Assembly (NCBI GenBank): GCA_964533945.1
Contig: CAZHPA010000002.1
Coordinates: 74,063-138,062, forward strand
Direction: 5' to 3'
From: CAZHPA01 sp964533945
GTDB lineage: Bacteria > Bacillota > Clostridia > Lachnospirales > WRBF01
DNA: 64,000 bases
Shown: positions 44,222 to 59,300 of the stretch, piece by piece
Position numbering within the stretch: position 1 is the stretch's first letter
Layout of the letters: each line of letters starts with the position of its first letter
The notes under the pieces: model-generated
Database searches by the model: none
What the model saw: only the letters and a program-made list of their open reading frames with translations
Told to the model about the DNA's origin: nothing
Position numbers and translations under genes: made by a program

Positions 44222-44278
44222 TGTTAATAAAAAAAGAAGAATTAAAATTTATCTAAAACTTATCTCAAATTCCATAAC

Positions 44279-44309
44279 AAAAAAGCCCCCTAAAAAGGGA
44301 GCTTTTTTA
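44279..44309 (-). terminator. Bidirectional terminator of the giant surface protein gene
   Basis: AAAAAAGC pairs with GCTTTTTT, with inner CCCT/AGGG pairing. It lies 12 bases after the stop of the giant gene and also faces the permease transcript. Confidence 0.88.
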
Positions 44310-44320
44310 TGAAGCAAATA

Positions 44321-47300
44321 CTAAATAATTTCTTTTGCCACAGCTTCTTCCGAAACAATTTCTTCAACAGTTTCTTCTGTTTCAGTTTCTTCTGCTGCAG
44401 CTTCTTCTAAAGAATCTTCTTCTGTTGAAGTTTCTGTTTCTTCTTCTGTTACATTGTCTTCTGAAGCATCTTCTTCAACAACATCTTCTTCTGTTGCATT
44501 GTCTTCTGGAGCGCCTTCTTCAACAACATCTTCTGTTACATCTTCTTCAACAACTTCTTCAACAACTGCTTGTGCAGGAGCTAAAGGAGCAAAAGCTTCT
44601 AATAAAAATGCAGTTGTAAGTTCTTGGCCAGGTATAGCAAATGTTCCTGTACCTGTTGCTTTTCCATAAATTTGAAATTCCCATATTGAAACAGTAGCCC
44701 AAGGAATTCCTACCCCTGTAGCATCTTCTAATTGGAAGTTATCTATAACCAATTTAACATATCTTCCTCTAGCAGAAGTATATAACAATATTTCCTCTTT
44801 GTGTGTTTGTGAAGGTTTTGTTCCAACAAAAACAGGTGTTCCAAAATCGCCTGGGTCGTTTGAAACATAAAGTTTATAGTCTGTTGCATTACATCTTTCC
44901 CAAATAATAGCAACTTCGCTAATAGATACTTCTTCGCCTAAGTCAACTTGAAGCCATTTTTGGTTAATTCCGTTTGTGCTTGCCCATCTCGATTGACCAG
45001 AGGTACCGCCATCGAAGGCTTTGTCGGCTGCAAAGTGGCTGGCTTCTTCTCCGTTTGAAGAAGCTGTTTGATTTAAAGCTAAATTAACTTTTTTGCTTCC
45101 ATAAACTTCAAATTCATGTACAGAAACTGTTGGATAATTAACATTGTCGCAGTTTGAAATAAAGTTGTTTATATAAAGCCTTACATATCTTGCAGAAACT
45201 GGTGTTTCTAAAGCTATAGTTTCTTTAAATTCTGTTGGGAAATCTGTTTGTGCATAAACTTCTGTCCAATCAGTTCCATTGCTTGAAACTTCAATTTTAT
45301 AGTCGTCTGCGTTTCTTCTTTCCCAGTCAATAACAAAATTTGTAATTAAACTTTCTTCTTGCAAATCAACTTGAAGCCATTTTGGGTTAATTCCATATGA
45401 ACTTCCCCATCTTGTTCCACTGTCGCCATCAAAAGCTTTTTCGACTGCAATGTGACTACCTTCATCTCCGTTTGCAGAAGCAGGCTTGTTTAAAGCTAAA
45501 TTGCCACTTACAACGTCAACTTCAATTTCAGTAGTAGGTATAGCAATTGTTTTTGTATCTTTTTGAGAAGCGCTGTTTTCATCAACATAGTCAAATTTAA
45601 CTTCAAATGACCAGCCGTTTCTAGTTATTTGTGGTGAAAGCTTAGTTTTATCAATTACAACGCCATATGCAACATATTCTTCGGAACCAGCGTCCCATTT
45701 GCCTATAACGTAAACACCTTTTTGAACATAAGCTATTTCATATTCAGTGCCATCTATTGCAAAGCTTGCAAAATCAGCTGGGTCAGGTTTATCACCAATA
45801 ATAGTAGCGTCTGAGTCAACATAATAGTCGATGCTGTAGCCTGTAATTCCAGTATCTACAGAAGTAGAATCTTTAATAAATTTTGCACTAGTAAGTACAT
45901 CTAAAGAGTCTTCAGCGCCATTTGTTAATAAGAAGCCAATAAAATCTACATCTGTTTCGCTTTCACTAGCGCTACTGCCGTTAAATGTTAACGAATATGT
46001 GCCTGTAATAATTTCTGAAGTTATATCGCTTGTAACTTCTGATTGAACTGCTTCAACTTCAAAAGTTTTTTGAATTTCAGCTTTTTTAGGTGTAACAGTT
46101 GAATTATTTTCATATCCAGCAGTTACATTATATTCAGCTTTGTTTGCGTAATAAATTGCAACATCATAAGTGCCAACTGCAAGTGCCGAAGTAGGAATAG
46201 TAAATGTGCTGCCGCTAGCTTCGGTAAAGCTAACTTCTGTTTCGATTCCGTCTTCTAATTTATAGGAAACAGTTGCGCCAGAATTAACTATATCTTCAGG
46301 TACGTTAACTACAGCATGTGCGCTTCCAAACGAAGTATTGTTTACAACAAGCGTACCTATATTTGTTGGGTTAACATACAATATTCTAATAGCTTCTGCT
46401 TCAGTAATGCCTGCAACAGCAGCTGCTTTAGCTTTGATTATATAGTAACCAACTTTTGTACGGCTTAATGTGCCTCCAGAAATATCAACATTTGATAATG
46501 AGTCGGAAGCATTATTGCCAACAAACTCAACGGTGTATGCTAACGTTCCTGCGTTAACCCCTGCAAATGTTTCGCTCAGTGAAGCTGATACTCCAGCTTG
46601 AATGCCACTGAATTGATAAGCAGTTGAAGAAACTGGAGTTGCAATAGAAAGTGAATTTAAATTAACGCTTTGAGTTAATGTTTTTGGAGTTCCAGATATA
46701 ATGCCAGCAGTTGCAATTGCAGCTGAACCAACACTTACAGTTACTTGACCAGCTGTTGTTGCTGCTGTGTTAAGTAAAACTTTTATTTTTGTATCTGAAA
46801 TACGTTCAACGTTAGCAACAGTTGCTGAAGCACCTGTTGTACCTGCTGTTAAAGAAATAGCGCTTGTGCTTACGCTTGAAGCAAAAGTTCCGGTTGTTGT
46901 TAATTCAATTACGTTGCTTCCTACTTCAAGGTTAACATTAACTGTTGCTGCACCAGTAACGCCATCAAAAGTACCTATTGTTGTTTTAACTGCTCCGTTT
47001 GTGTCATAAATTACTTCAAATGACCAGCCGTTGCCGCTTACCCCAAGTTCTGTAAGCTTTTCTTTGCTAAATACAACGCCGTATGATGCATATCCTCCAA
47101 AATCTCCTAAGTTTTCGTCCCATTCCCAACCGATAAGGTAAATACCTTTTTCGACATAAGCTATTTCGTAGTCATTAGCATCTGTAGAACCATTAGTTCC
47201 AGATATTTCAAAGCTTACAAAATTAACAGGGTTAGGGTTAGCTAATGGATTATTATCGCCACCGCCAACATAGCAATCAGGTTGATAAGCTTTAACATCT

Positions 47301-50300
47301 AATGTTTTTGCAGCAGTGCCGTTTTTAATAACTTTTACTTGGTTAATTCTTTGTATTTCAGCACTGTTGGCATTTGATAACAAGAAACCTACAAAATCTT
47401 TATCTGTTTCGCTCTTGCTAGCATCAGCACCATTGAATGTTAATGTATATTTGCCTTGAAGCAATTTTTTGCTTAACAAATCAGTTGGGGCATTAAATAT
47501 TGCTGTTAATACAAGTTCTTTTGCAGTTCCGCCAGAGTTTGCAAACCCTTCAACCCAATATGGGTTTTCGTAGAATAATGTACCCTCGTATGCTATACCG
47601 GGTTTAACTCCTCCTGCAATAGCGCTGCTGTTAAATGAGTCTGCTGTAGTTGTAACTGCAGCTTTAGACACTATTGTCATGTCGTTTTCTTTAAGGGCAT
47701 AATACATTTTTGCACCTTCCATTAATAATGGAACTGCAAATTTAATCGCTGTTAAATCTTCAGTGCTTTCCACTTCAAAGTCAAATGGATTGTTTGAAGG
47801 AATTTGCGGATTAACGTATAACACTCTATTTTTTGTTACAGCTGCTATAGCGCCAATTGCGTTTGCTGCGTATTCTGCTCTGTAGTAGCCAATTTTTGAA
47901 CGGGATAAAGCGCCAGTTCCTGTAACTTCTTCTTCTGTATCTGTAGTTTTATGATACAAAGTAGGTGCTGAAGCATTTTCTATAACTTCCCCATCAACTT
48001 TTACTTGTGCAGGTATAACAAAGGTAGCGTATGGTAATGTATTAGTTGAGTATGCTAAAATAAAAGGATTCATAGCACTAGAATCAGTAAATTCAATAGT
48101 TTGAACTGCTGTTAATGCAGTTGCAGTTGTTTCAGTTACTGGTGCTGTGTCATCTGTATATGCTTCGTCTTTAATAGTTAAAGTTGCTGTTCCTGCTGTA
48201 GCTGCTGCAGTTGTAAATGCAACTAAAGCTTTTTTGCCACTATCATAAACTTTTACGCCTGCTATTGTTAAACTTGCGCCTGCAAGTGTTAAGTTGCCAG
48301 CAGATAAATTAGAATCGAATGTTTTTCCGTCTTCTGTAATTTCTAATTTAATTGCGTTGTTGCCTGCTGCTATATCAACTTCTTGACCTGTTGTTGATGC
48401 TTCTTCAACTATAACTGTAGCAACATCAGAAGTTACGCTAGTTGCATCTGTTGCAGAAACTACACAATAGTAGTAGTAAGTGTCTGCTGCATCAGTTGGA
48501 ACTGAATAAGTTGCGTTAGTTTCGTCTGCAATTATAGTTCCGTCTACGTTGCTGTCTGTTGTATTTGAATACCATTGATATTCTAAAGTTGCACCTTCTG
48601 TAACTGTTGCTGTAACTGATAAAGTAGCAGTGCCACCAACTGTTACTGTTGTGTCTTGAGGTTGAGCAGTAATAGTTATAACTGGAGTTGCTATTACTTC
48701 TTCTTCAACTATAACTGTAGCAACATCAGAAGTTACGCTAGTTGCATCTGTTGCAGAAACTACACAATAGTAGTAGTAAGTGTCTGCTGCATCAGTTGGA
48801 ACTGAATAAGTTGCGTTAGTTTCGTCTGCAATTATAGTTCCGTCTACGTTGCTGTCTGTTGTATTTGAATACCATTGATATTCTAAAGTTGCACCTTCTG
48901 TAACTGTTGCTGTAACTGATAAAGTAGCAGTGTCACCAACTGTTACTGTTGTGTCTTGAGGTTGAGCAGTGATAGTTATAACTGGAGTTGCCGGTGCTGG
49001 GTTAACTACAACTGTAGCAATAGCAGAATTTTTGCTAGCTGCACCTGTTGCAGAAACTACACAATAGTAGTAAGTAGTAGCTGCTGTTGTAGTTGGAACT
49101 GTGTAAGTTGCACTAGTTGCACCTGTAACTGCAGTTGCGCCTGTTATGCTGTTTGTTGTGTTTGAATACCATTGATATTCTAAAGTTGCACCTTCTGTAA
49201 CTGTTGCTGTAACTGATAAATTAGCAGTTCCGCCAACTGTTGTTGTTACGCCTAAAGGTTGAGCAGTAATAGTTATAACCGGAGCTACTGCTAAATTCCC
49301 TTGCAATAAGTCTGCTTTAACAATCCATTCATATGTGCTGTTTACCAATTTTACGAAGCCAACAGGAGTTGATGGGTCAAAACTTGTTATAGTGTTATTG
49401 CTATTAGCAACAACGCCTATTGCGCCACTTCCTATTTCATAGTTCAAGTTTCCATTACCATCATCAACAAGAAGAACTGCGCCATCCTTTTGTAATGTTA
49501 CGCCTGCGTCATTGCCAGGTGTATCGTTACCAATTACAAGGTTTCCAAGTACTTTTAATACAAAAGTTCCATCTGCTGCTGTAGCAGAACTAGTTGGAGC
49601 AAGCAGTGTTAAAACACCGCTTGCAACTATAAGATTTTGTCCTTCATTAACAACAAATGCTTTTCCGCTTCTTTGCTTTAAGCTTGTGCCGCCATTTAAT
49701 ACTATATCAAATGGAGAAGGAGTTGTGCTAAATAATGTAACGCCTGAACCTTTGAATGTCATGCTTGCGCCGTTATCAAGTGAAAACCAAGCATCATCTT
49801 CTTTAGCATCACCTGCAGGGCAAACAATTAAATCATCTGCTCCACCAGTTCCGTAAAGATAACCGCCACCATTAACTGTTAATTCTAAGCCTGCAGTATT
49901 AGTTCCGCCAAAGCCATCATAATCAAAGTTAGTAGCTGTTGCGCCGCTTGCAATTTCAATTTTAACTTCACTGTTAGCAATATCAAAACCATCAGGGAAA
50001 ACAAGGTTAACGCCTACAGGTACAGTAATTATAACTTCGCCTACATCTGCTATTGATTCTGGAAGTTTAACTTCTTTAGGGTCTGCTGCGTCAGCGCCAA
50101 CTGGAGTTTGTATAGTAATTGTTATTGGAGTGCCGGGTACTGGTGTTATTGCTTCAAATGCTGCATCAAGAGTTTCTGTATTTTTAACAATAATTTCATC
50201 AGAACCTGCGCCTACTGTTAAATCTTCTAATGAATCATAGCTAATCATTATTTCAATTTCTGTTGCGCTTACGCTAGTAATTTTGTAACCTGCTGCGCCT

Positions 50301-53300
50301 GAAAGTGAAGAAGAAGAATCTAATTTAACAAGGCTATCAAATGAGCCAAAACCAGCGCCAGTTTGCCAATCAGTAGTATTAAATTCATAACCAGCTTCAG
50401 CGGTTACTTTAATTTTCCCAATATATTGCGAACCTGCTGCAAAAAGTTCTCCGCCGCCTGCTCCTGTTGTTTCATCTGTCCACCAGCCTTCGCTTGATGC
50501 TGTTGCATAAGTATCTGCAATTGTTATTTCTTTTTGCCCTGTTGCATCTTTACCAACAAGAAGCCCTGGTGCTTTAATTGTTAAACTTTCTATTGCAGTT
50601 GCTGCCGCAGGAATTGAAATTGTTGATTCAAGTGAACCTGTGCAGTTTGCAGCTGTTACTATAACTTTAATTGTTTTGCCTAAATCACCAGTAACTAAAG
50701 TATAAGTTGAAGCTGTTTCGCCAGCAATTGCTGTGTAGTTTGTGCCATCGCTAGAGCTTAACCATTCATATGTTAAAGTTCCATGATATGTTGGAGTAGC
50801 TCCTGATACAGCTGCTGTTAATGTTTGGCCATCTGCTGCAGTACCTGTAATTGCTACTGTTCCGCCTAATGTTGCTTTAGTAACTGTTAATGTAAATGTA
50901 ATGTCTGTATTTTGGTTGCCGCTAGCATCTTTAATTGTGCCTGCTGCAACTTTAAATGTAAACGTACCTGCTGCACCAATAAGTTCGTTTCCTGCTGCAG
51001 GTGTAATTGTTGCAGTAGTGCCGCTTAAAGTAAATGTGCCGTAATGTACATCGCCTGTTATTCCAGTACCTGAAATTGTAATATTTCCGCTTGTACCTGT
51101 AACAAAGTCTGCAGCTTCACTTAATGTTGCTGTAATAGTTCCACTAACTGATTGACCAACAAAGCCTGTTAAGTCTGTAGCATGAGTTTGTTGTGTTCCA
51201 CCAATTGTTGCTGTTACAGATTCAAGAGTAGGAGCTGTTGTGTCTGGTGTTGTTCCTGCTATAACTTTAACGGTTGCTCTATTTGATGTTACAGTAGTTG
51301 TGCCTGATGTAATTACGCAATAAACTTCATATTCAACTGGTGTATTGCCTGTAGTCCATGTTAAAGTATCTGTGTATAATATCTCACCTGCAAACTTAGA
51401 TACAACGCCTGCATCAACTCTGTACCATTCATAAATTACTGGCAAACCAAAAGAATTAATTGTTGCTTCAACTGTTAAAGAAGCTTCTGTGTTAACTTCT
51501 ACTTCTATATCTGCAGGGTGTGTAGTTATAGTAATTGTAGGTGTAGGTGTTGTTCCTGAACCAACTACAACTTTAGCAAATCTTGAAGGAGCTGTAGGTA
51601 AGCTGTTGTCGTCTACAGAAACTACACAGAAATAGTACATAGTGCCTTCTGCGTTAGTTGGAACTGTAAAAGTAGGGTTAGTTTCGCCACCGATTGCTTG
51701 CGAATCAGCAAATGCGCCTGTTGGTGTCTTAACCCATTGATATTGTAATGTTTTGCCTACTGGAACAGTAACTGCTGCAACTGTTAAAGTAGCAGTGTCG
51801 TTAACATTTAATTTTAAATCTTGAGGTTGAGCAGTTATTTTAATTCCATTCGTTGCATCTTTAACGTTAAATGAAACCCAATCAGCCTCGCCGTCTACTG
51901 TGCTAATTTCTGAAGAGCCTTTTTTGTATGCATTTAGGAAGTAGTAGTGTTTTCCGTAAAGGATAATTGTATATTCAGATTCATCTGGGTTAAATTTTGT
52001 ACGTTGAATCGTTCCTATTGGTGTGCTGCCTGCTTTAAGTACTATAGCGTTGTCATCAGCAGGAATTTCTGCGTATATTGATATAAATGATGGTGCTGCA
52101 TACGCTGCTCCTCTTGGTCTAGGATTGAAAGTATTCATATATGAAAGTTCAATTCCTCCAAGACTTGTTCCGCCTGTTGTTTTAACATAAACAGGTTTGT
52201 ATGCTTCGATAGCGCCACTTCCATCAAGGCCATCTATTACTATAGAAACTTTTGTTGGGTCTTTAATACATTTTGATGGTTGTGTTGATTCATAAACGTC
52301 TTCGCTTATGTTTTCTGCTTTATCACGAGCTGTTATTTGGATTGCAAGTGTTTCACCATCAACTTTTGTGCAACCTGTCCATACTTTATCTGGAGCTGTT
52401 AACTTAGCTGTGTATGTGTAAGGTGCTACAGTTGAAGTAGTTGTAATTTCTTCAACAGCAATGCCATGAGAGAATACTTTTTCTGCTGTTACTTCATCTA
52501 TGAGCATTTCACCAACTAAAAATTCATTTAAATCAAGCGCTTCATCAATTATTCTTTCTGGGTCAAAAAGTAATTCGTCAGATTCAAATGTTATTGTTAA
52601 TGCGCTTCCTATAACTGCATTGTTGTCTGTTCTGTCTGTTTTAATTACAACATTGTCAATTACAGGTGCTGTGTTATCATAAAGAACTTGATAATCAACA
52701 TTTGCTGCATCTGTTGCTGCATCTGTATTTAAAATTGTAGCAGCTGGGAAACCATCTTCGTTATAAGGTTCTATAGAATATGTGATATTGCCATCAAAAT
52801 CAACTTCAACAGCTGTAACTTCATTAGCATTTAAATCTAATGTTGCCGTGTAAGTGTAAGGTGTTGCTATATCAGCTGTTATTGGTGTAACTTTAATACC
52901 TGCTATTTTAACAACTGTCTTAGCGCCTAATTTTTCAACAGATTCAAATGTTAATGTAACTGTTCTTAATTTATTAGCTAAATTTGTATATTTGTCATTT
53001 GAAACAAAGCTTTTTACGCTAACTTCAAAGTGGTTGTTATAAGTAACTTGTGGTTTATTAGAATCACCTGTACCAACAGTTTCTGGACCTTTACATCCGA
53101 ATAAATCTGCAGGTATTACACTATATGGTATTTCTTTGCCTTCTTCAATAGTAGTAATAACATATACAAGGTTGCCGTCAACGTCTACCACTAAGTTGCC
53201 GTCTGCATCTACTTCTTGTATAGTAAGAATATCTGCAACTTTAACTGTTAACTCGTAAGCGTATGTGAAGCTTGGCGATGTTCCTGTTTTTCCTGTTAAT

Positions 53301-56300
53301 TTTAATGTGCCTAAACCTTCTGCATTAACATTAATTCCACCGATTACTACTTGTGTTGTTGCAGTGCTTAATTCAACAGTTGTAGTGAATTTTAAAGTTA
53401 CGCTATCTTGGTGTCTTGCAACGTTTGTTATAGGATTGTTATTCACGTCTTTAATGTCGTTGTCTGACATAAAGCTTGTAATTGTTGTGTTGTATGTTGC
53501 AGCATGCGCTGGGTGATATTGAATACCGCTTGCAAGATTTCTTCTATGAGCTGTTTGTTGTTCATTTTCACCCCAAGCTATAAATTCAGCAGCAAGTTCA
53601 TCTTTATGAGGACCATCTGCGAATATTGCAGGATTTGTACCGAACTGATAACCTAAATCTACTCCATTAATAGTTCTGTATTTTTCTATTGTTGCTCTGT
53701 AGTAGAAATATCCAGGAGTTTTTATAATGCTTCCAGTTGCGTCTGTTGCTTCGCTAATTCCTGTAACATTTTTGCCAGCGTCTAAAGTAACACCAACTCT
53801 TGTTAAACCTTCAAGTTTATACGCAGCTTCCTTATCAGCTGTTATGCCTTCAGGCAAGCCTAAATATACGCTATATGGTCGAGTAACATCAAGTGCTTTA
53901 CTTGACTTGAAGTATAAGTCAATTTTATCTCCGTCGATAGAATATTTTATTGTTCCAGCATGCCCTGCAACTGTTATTGGAGCATGAGGATTGCTTGTTT
54001 TTGAAAACTGTTCTTCTAATGTTACAACAGGAGGAAGAACGTCTGTTTTTAATGTAACGTTATCATTTATTTTGTCTTCTCCAAGATAGTAAGCTACATT
54101 GTTAGGAGCTGCTCCTTTGTTTCCTGCCAAGTCTTCAACGTCTATCCAAAGTTTTATTATTTCTTCGGTATTTTGGTTGAATTCTCTTTCAAATGTATGT
54201 TTTGCCCAATAAGTGTTTGTATTACCTATTTGCGCAAAGTTAAGCACGTATTTTGTTCCAACATTATCATAGATATAAGCTATATTTGTCTTTTTGCTGC
54301 TAAAATCTAAAGCGCTGTCTGATGTTATTTCAACATATACTGTATCTGCTAAACCAACAAAAACTTCTGAACCAGATAACACTTCATCTTTTTCAATTGT
54401 CATTGCTGCATCTTTAAACACTTTAACTTTAACAGAATCAATAACAGGAGCAGTTGTATCTATAATGACATTTGTAATTTCGTTTGCTTCTTGTTTTGCA
54501 GTAAAGGTTGATTCGTCATCTTTGCCATAAAGTGAATGCACAAATTCTAACTTTTCAGGGGAAACAGGGTGTGCCATGCCTGCAGGTACTGTTACTGTTG
54601 CTGTATATGTCTTAGGTTGCCCGTTAACTTTTGCAAATGTTGCAGTTAAGCCACCAATTGTTCCAGTAGTGCGAACAGGTGTTTTGTCGAGGTCAAGTTC
54701 ATTGTTAGTTGTGAAAGTTGCAATTATTTTATTGCCTTCTTTTGCCCAATAGAAATTGCCATCTGCACTTATTTGTTCGCCTTTTGCATTGTCTGTTTTG
54801 TAATCAATAGTAATGATTCTTGCAGGTGCTGGGTCAACTTTAACAGAAACTTTGCCGTTAACGCCTACAACGTCAAATGCAGTTTTAACTTCATATCCAG
54901 CAATAATTGTAGTATTATCTACGCTATTAACAGGGTTTGGTTTTCCTGCTGCTATAGTTATTTTATTAGCTTCATATAATCCCAATGGGAATGTACTTGC
55001 AAGTGTTCCGTCTGCGTTTCCTGTATATGAAACAGCATATAAAACTTCGCCATCAACTGTAACTTCAGTACAAGCGCCTGTTGCAGTTAATGTAATTGAA
55101 GGCTGGCTTGCATGTTCTAAAACTATAGTTGAACCGCTAAAGTTTGTAATTGGTCTTGCAAAATAAGCTATTGCTTCAATTGCGTTAGTTGTATCATCGC
55201 TAATAGTTATATTCTTTCCTTCGGCAGTTACTGTTGTAGAAGTTCCTGCTTTATTTGTTAATACAATGTCAACGATTTCAACAGGGTTAACGTTTAAGCC
55301 GGAAACTTCGCCTGAAATTATAGTTTTTGTGCTTCCTATAGCAAGTTCAGGTGCTGTAGCAACAACGCTAAATGTTCCGTCTTCTCTCGCAAATTTACTG
55401 CTGTCAGTAACATTACTATCTACATCTTTTTCGTAAACGATTTCTAAGCTGTAACCTTTAAAGTCTGCAACTGAATGTCCACCAACGTAGTCAGCTTTAA
55501 CTGTAAATAATGCTTTAATTTCGTCTGTGTTAATGTTATCACTTACGTAAATATCAGCTGGCAATGTTGTGTTTGCTTTTTGAGTTAAAGTTAATTTTTC
55601 GATTGGTGCTTCGTTAATTATTAACTCTAAAGGAGTTATTACGCCGTTAACTCTAAAGCTTTTATTGCCTTGCATTACAGGATTTCCATTAACTAATACG
55701 TAAGTATTGTCAAGAATATAAACAGGTGTATTTCCAATTACAGGAGTTTGACCATTTTTAATTTGAGTTGCAACATATTTTCCTGGTTTAGCAGTTGCGC
55801 TAATGTCGCCTTTGTATTTTAAAGTAGAAGAAACTTGTTTGTTGCCTGCATCTAAAGCAGCTTCAGGGTTAACAAATTCAACACCACCGTTTGTACCACG
55901 TCTACCAACTATAATTTGGCTAGCTGGGTCATCTACATGAGTAAAAATTATTTCATTATCTTGGCTTAATCCGTTTGGATAAACTGGCTTTGTAAATGTA
56001 ACGTCAACGCTAAATCCTTTTTGTCCTGTATTAGCTGTAACTTCTCCTGATACTAATGTAGTTGAATTTATTGTAGCTTTTTCAACAGTAACTGGGTAAA
56101 CATCAAGTTCTGCAGTAGTTCTATCAACTGTATAGTTTTTAGGGTCTATTATTACCCCAACTTTTCCGCTATGCAATACAACATAATTTTTGCCATCAGC
56201 CATTTTAGCAAATCCAACAGTATCAGGTACTGCAGTATAATCATCTTTAGTTAATGTATGTTCAAATGGATTTAATACATTGCCATTTAAAGTAACATTA

Positions 56301-59300
56301 AATGTTGCAGTAACTTCTAGATTTTCCTCAATTGTTTCTGTTGAATCACCTGTATAAAGTGTACGATTTTTAAGTACGCCTTTAAATTCGGCAATAGTAA
56401 GAGGAATAAGCTTTGCTTGTGATTTAGTAAAAGTTTTATCTATAATTTTTACTAAAGTACTTGTGCTTTTTGTGCCTTGAACTACAACATCACCATTTAC
56501 TGTGCTTATTTCATAAGTTCCTGGTGTGTTAAGTTCTTCAAAATTACCTTTATATGTTACTGTAAGCTTTCCATCCGCCAACTCTTGAGAAGTTCCTTGT
56601 GGAAGAAGTTCAACAGTTGTTTTGTTTTTATTGCTAGTTGCAGGAATGTTGGAAGCAGGAGTTGTAAGGTTAAGAACCAATTTACTGCCTGTTGCATCAA
56701 CTGCACGGTCATAAGTTACATTAATTATAACGTCTTCTCTGTATGGGTGATTTACTGTATCGTAGCTAACAGCAAATTCATTGCCGTAATTTTTGCCGCC
56801 AACTGTAGTTTCTAATGCAATGCTTTTAACTTTAACAGCTTTAACTGCTAATTCAAATGTAATTGTTGATGCTCCACGAGTAACTAATACAGTAACTTTT
56901 CCGCTATCTGCAATAACAATGCCATCTTCAACTTTATTCAATTCATCTACTAATGAAAGACTGTAATCAGTAACCGGTGCGCTAATATCGCCATCGCTTA
57001 AACTAACTTCAAGTCCAGCTTTTATAGCAGTTTCATAGCCAGCTAATGTATCGCCTGTGTATATTTCAACATTTCCAGTATATTTTGCAGTTAATACAGC
57101 TGTAGATGAAGTTTGAACATTTGCTGTTAATGTGCCAAAAGTTAAAGGTGAAACTTCTACATTTGTTCCTGTAACTTTAACTGTACCTGTAATGCTTGAT
57201 GCTGTGTAAACAAGTATGTTTAAGGTAGAATTTGTAGGAGCATTGCCTTTAAATGTTAAAGAATTTTTATTATTTGATGTTTCATCTAATGTTAATTCAA
57301 TTGTATTTGAATCTGCATCTGTAAATGTAATTTTAGCGCCTGCGTCTGCTGTTACTGGTTTATCAAATGCAACGTTAACTATAGCTTCTCCTGCTGAAGC
57401 AACATCTGCTGTAGTTGCGCCATTTGAAAATTTTGCAGTTGTAAGTTCAACTGCTTTAACAGCTACATAAACTGTAGTTTCTTTGCCGCTGTATGCTACT
57501 TTTACTCCAACGTTGCCGTTATCTGTAACTACAACACCGCTAACTACGTTAGCATTTTCTATAAGTGTTACTGAATAATTAGCTGGTAATATTGTAGCTT
57601 CGCTGCCATCTTCATATTGAGCTTTAACAGTAAGCTTTGTTTTATCAACATTTGTTGCTGTTTCGCCTGTATATAAAGATACGTTTTCTTCGCCTGCTAC
57701 TGTAATTCCTGTTAATGCAGCTGCACCAACTACTATTTGTAATTCAGTAAATGTTAAAGGCGAAACTGCTGTATTTGTTTTTTCAACTTTAATTGTTCCT
57801 GTAATTGCAGTTGCTTTATATGTTCCTGCTTTTGCACCTGCTGGAATTGTTCCTTCAAATGTTAAAGCATTTCCTGATTTTGCAACTGTATCAAGTGTAA
57901 TTTTGTCGCCGCTTACAGAATCAGTAAATTCAATTACAGCGCCTGTTTCTGCTGTTACAGGTCTGTCAAATGTAGCTGTAACTGTAGCTTTTTCTCCTCT
58001 AACGTTTGTAGTTGAAAGAGTTGCAGTTTTAAGTTCAACTTTATTAACTGTAACTGTAGCTACTTGTGAAGTTTTAGTTTGTGCGCCTGCTGAAGAAACT
58101 TCACAATAATAGTAGTGAGCGCCTAATGCCAAGTCTGCAAGTGCTAAGCTTGTGCCTGTTGCGCCTGCTATAATTGTTCCGCCTGTTGTGCTTGCTGTTG
58201 TATTTAAATACCATTGGTAGCTTATTGCTGCCGTTGGAACAACGTTTGCTGCAATTGTTAAAGTAGTATTATCACCGTCAAATATTGTTACGTTTGTCGG
58301 ATTAGTAGTTATAGTTATAGTAGGTATAGGGTTAGATTCTAAAACAGTTATTACAAATGCTTTAGCAAGTTTTTTGTTGTTAATATCTGTAACTTCAACG
58401 TTAATATTGTATGTGCCTGCTGTTAATGCAGCTGTACCAACTTTTACGTTGCTTCCTTCAATTACAAATTTGCTGTTATCAGCTCCGCCTGCTGCGAATG
58501 CATAAGTATATTGTGCTGTTCCGCCTGTTGTTGCTAATGTTCCAACAACTGCGCCCGGTGCAACATTACTTTGACCTTCTTGCAAGTCTATAGTTGCTGT
58601 AAATGTTAAGTTTGTTATTTCAGGTGCTGTAGCTGTTACAGTAACACTAAATGTTGCTGTTTTTGTATTATCACCTTTTAAAGCAACTGTAACTACTTGG
58701 TTTGCCAAGTTTGCAGCATTAACGCTAATAACTTCAACATCAGCGTTTGTATAGTTTTTGTATAAGCTGTGTTCATAATTACCTTTAACTTCAATGCCTG
58801 CAAGATTAATTTCGGCTGGTGTTAAAGGTTTTAATGTAGCAACTGTATAGCTAGTTGTAGTAGGATTGTTAGTTATAGTTAAGCTTGCAAGGTTTGCTTT
58901 TAATACATTATAGTCGTATGTTGCATTAACTACAGTAGAGCCACCTCTTAATGTTAAAGTAGCTTTTTGATTATCATTATCATAAGACCATATATAACTA
59001 CCTGTAGTTAATACGTCCCAAGATTCGCTATTTAATATTTTACCTTTAACTACAACAGGTTCACGATAAATTTCGTTAGTTGGAGTAGCTGCATTTATAG
59101 TACCGTTAATAGTGTATACATTAAGCTTTTGGATTGGGTTAATGTCTGCTGGGTTTTTGTAAGCAGCTATAGCACTATACGTTGAAGAATCTACTTTTAA
59201 ATAGCAATAGCCTGTTACTTTTCCTGTTCCTGGAGTTGCTGGATTTTGTGGAAATTCATTTGTTGTTTCAAAATAGTATGTGTGCATACCAAGACCAAGC

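Noticed and set aside
48400..49290. Regular repeats that could suggest a CRISPR-like array
   Set aside because: The repeats are about 290-300 bp, coding and in frame for Ig domains, with no spacers.
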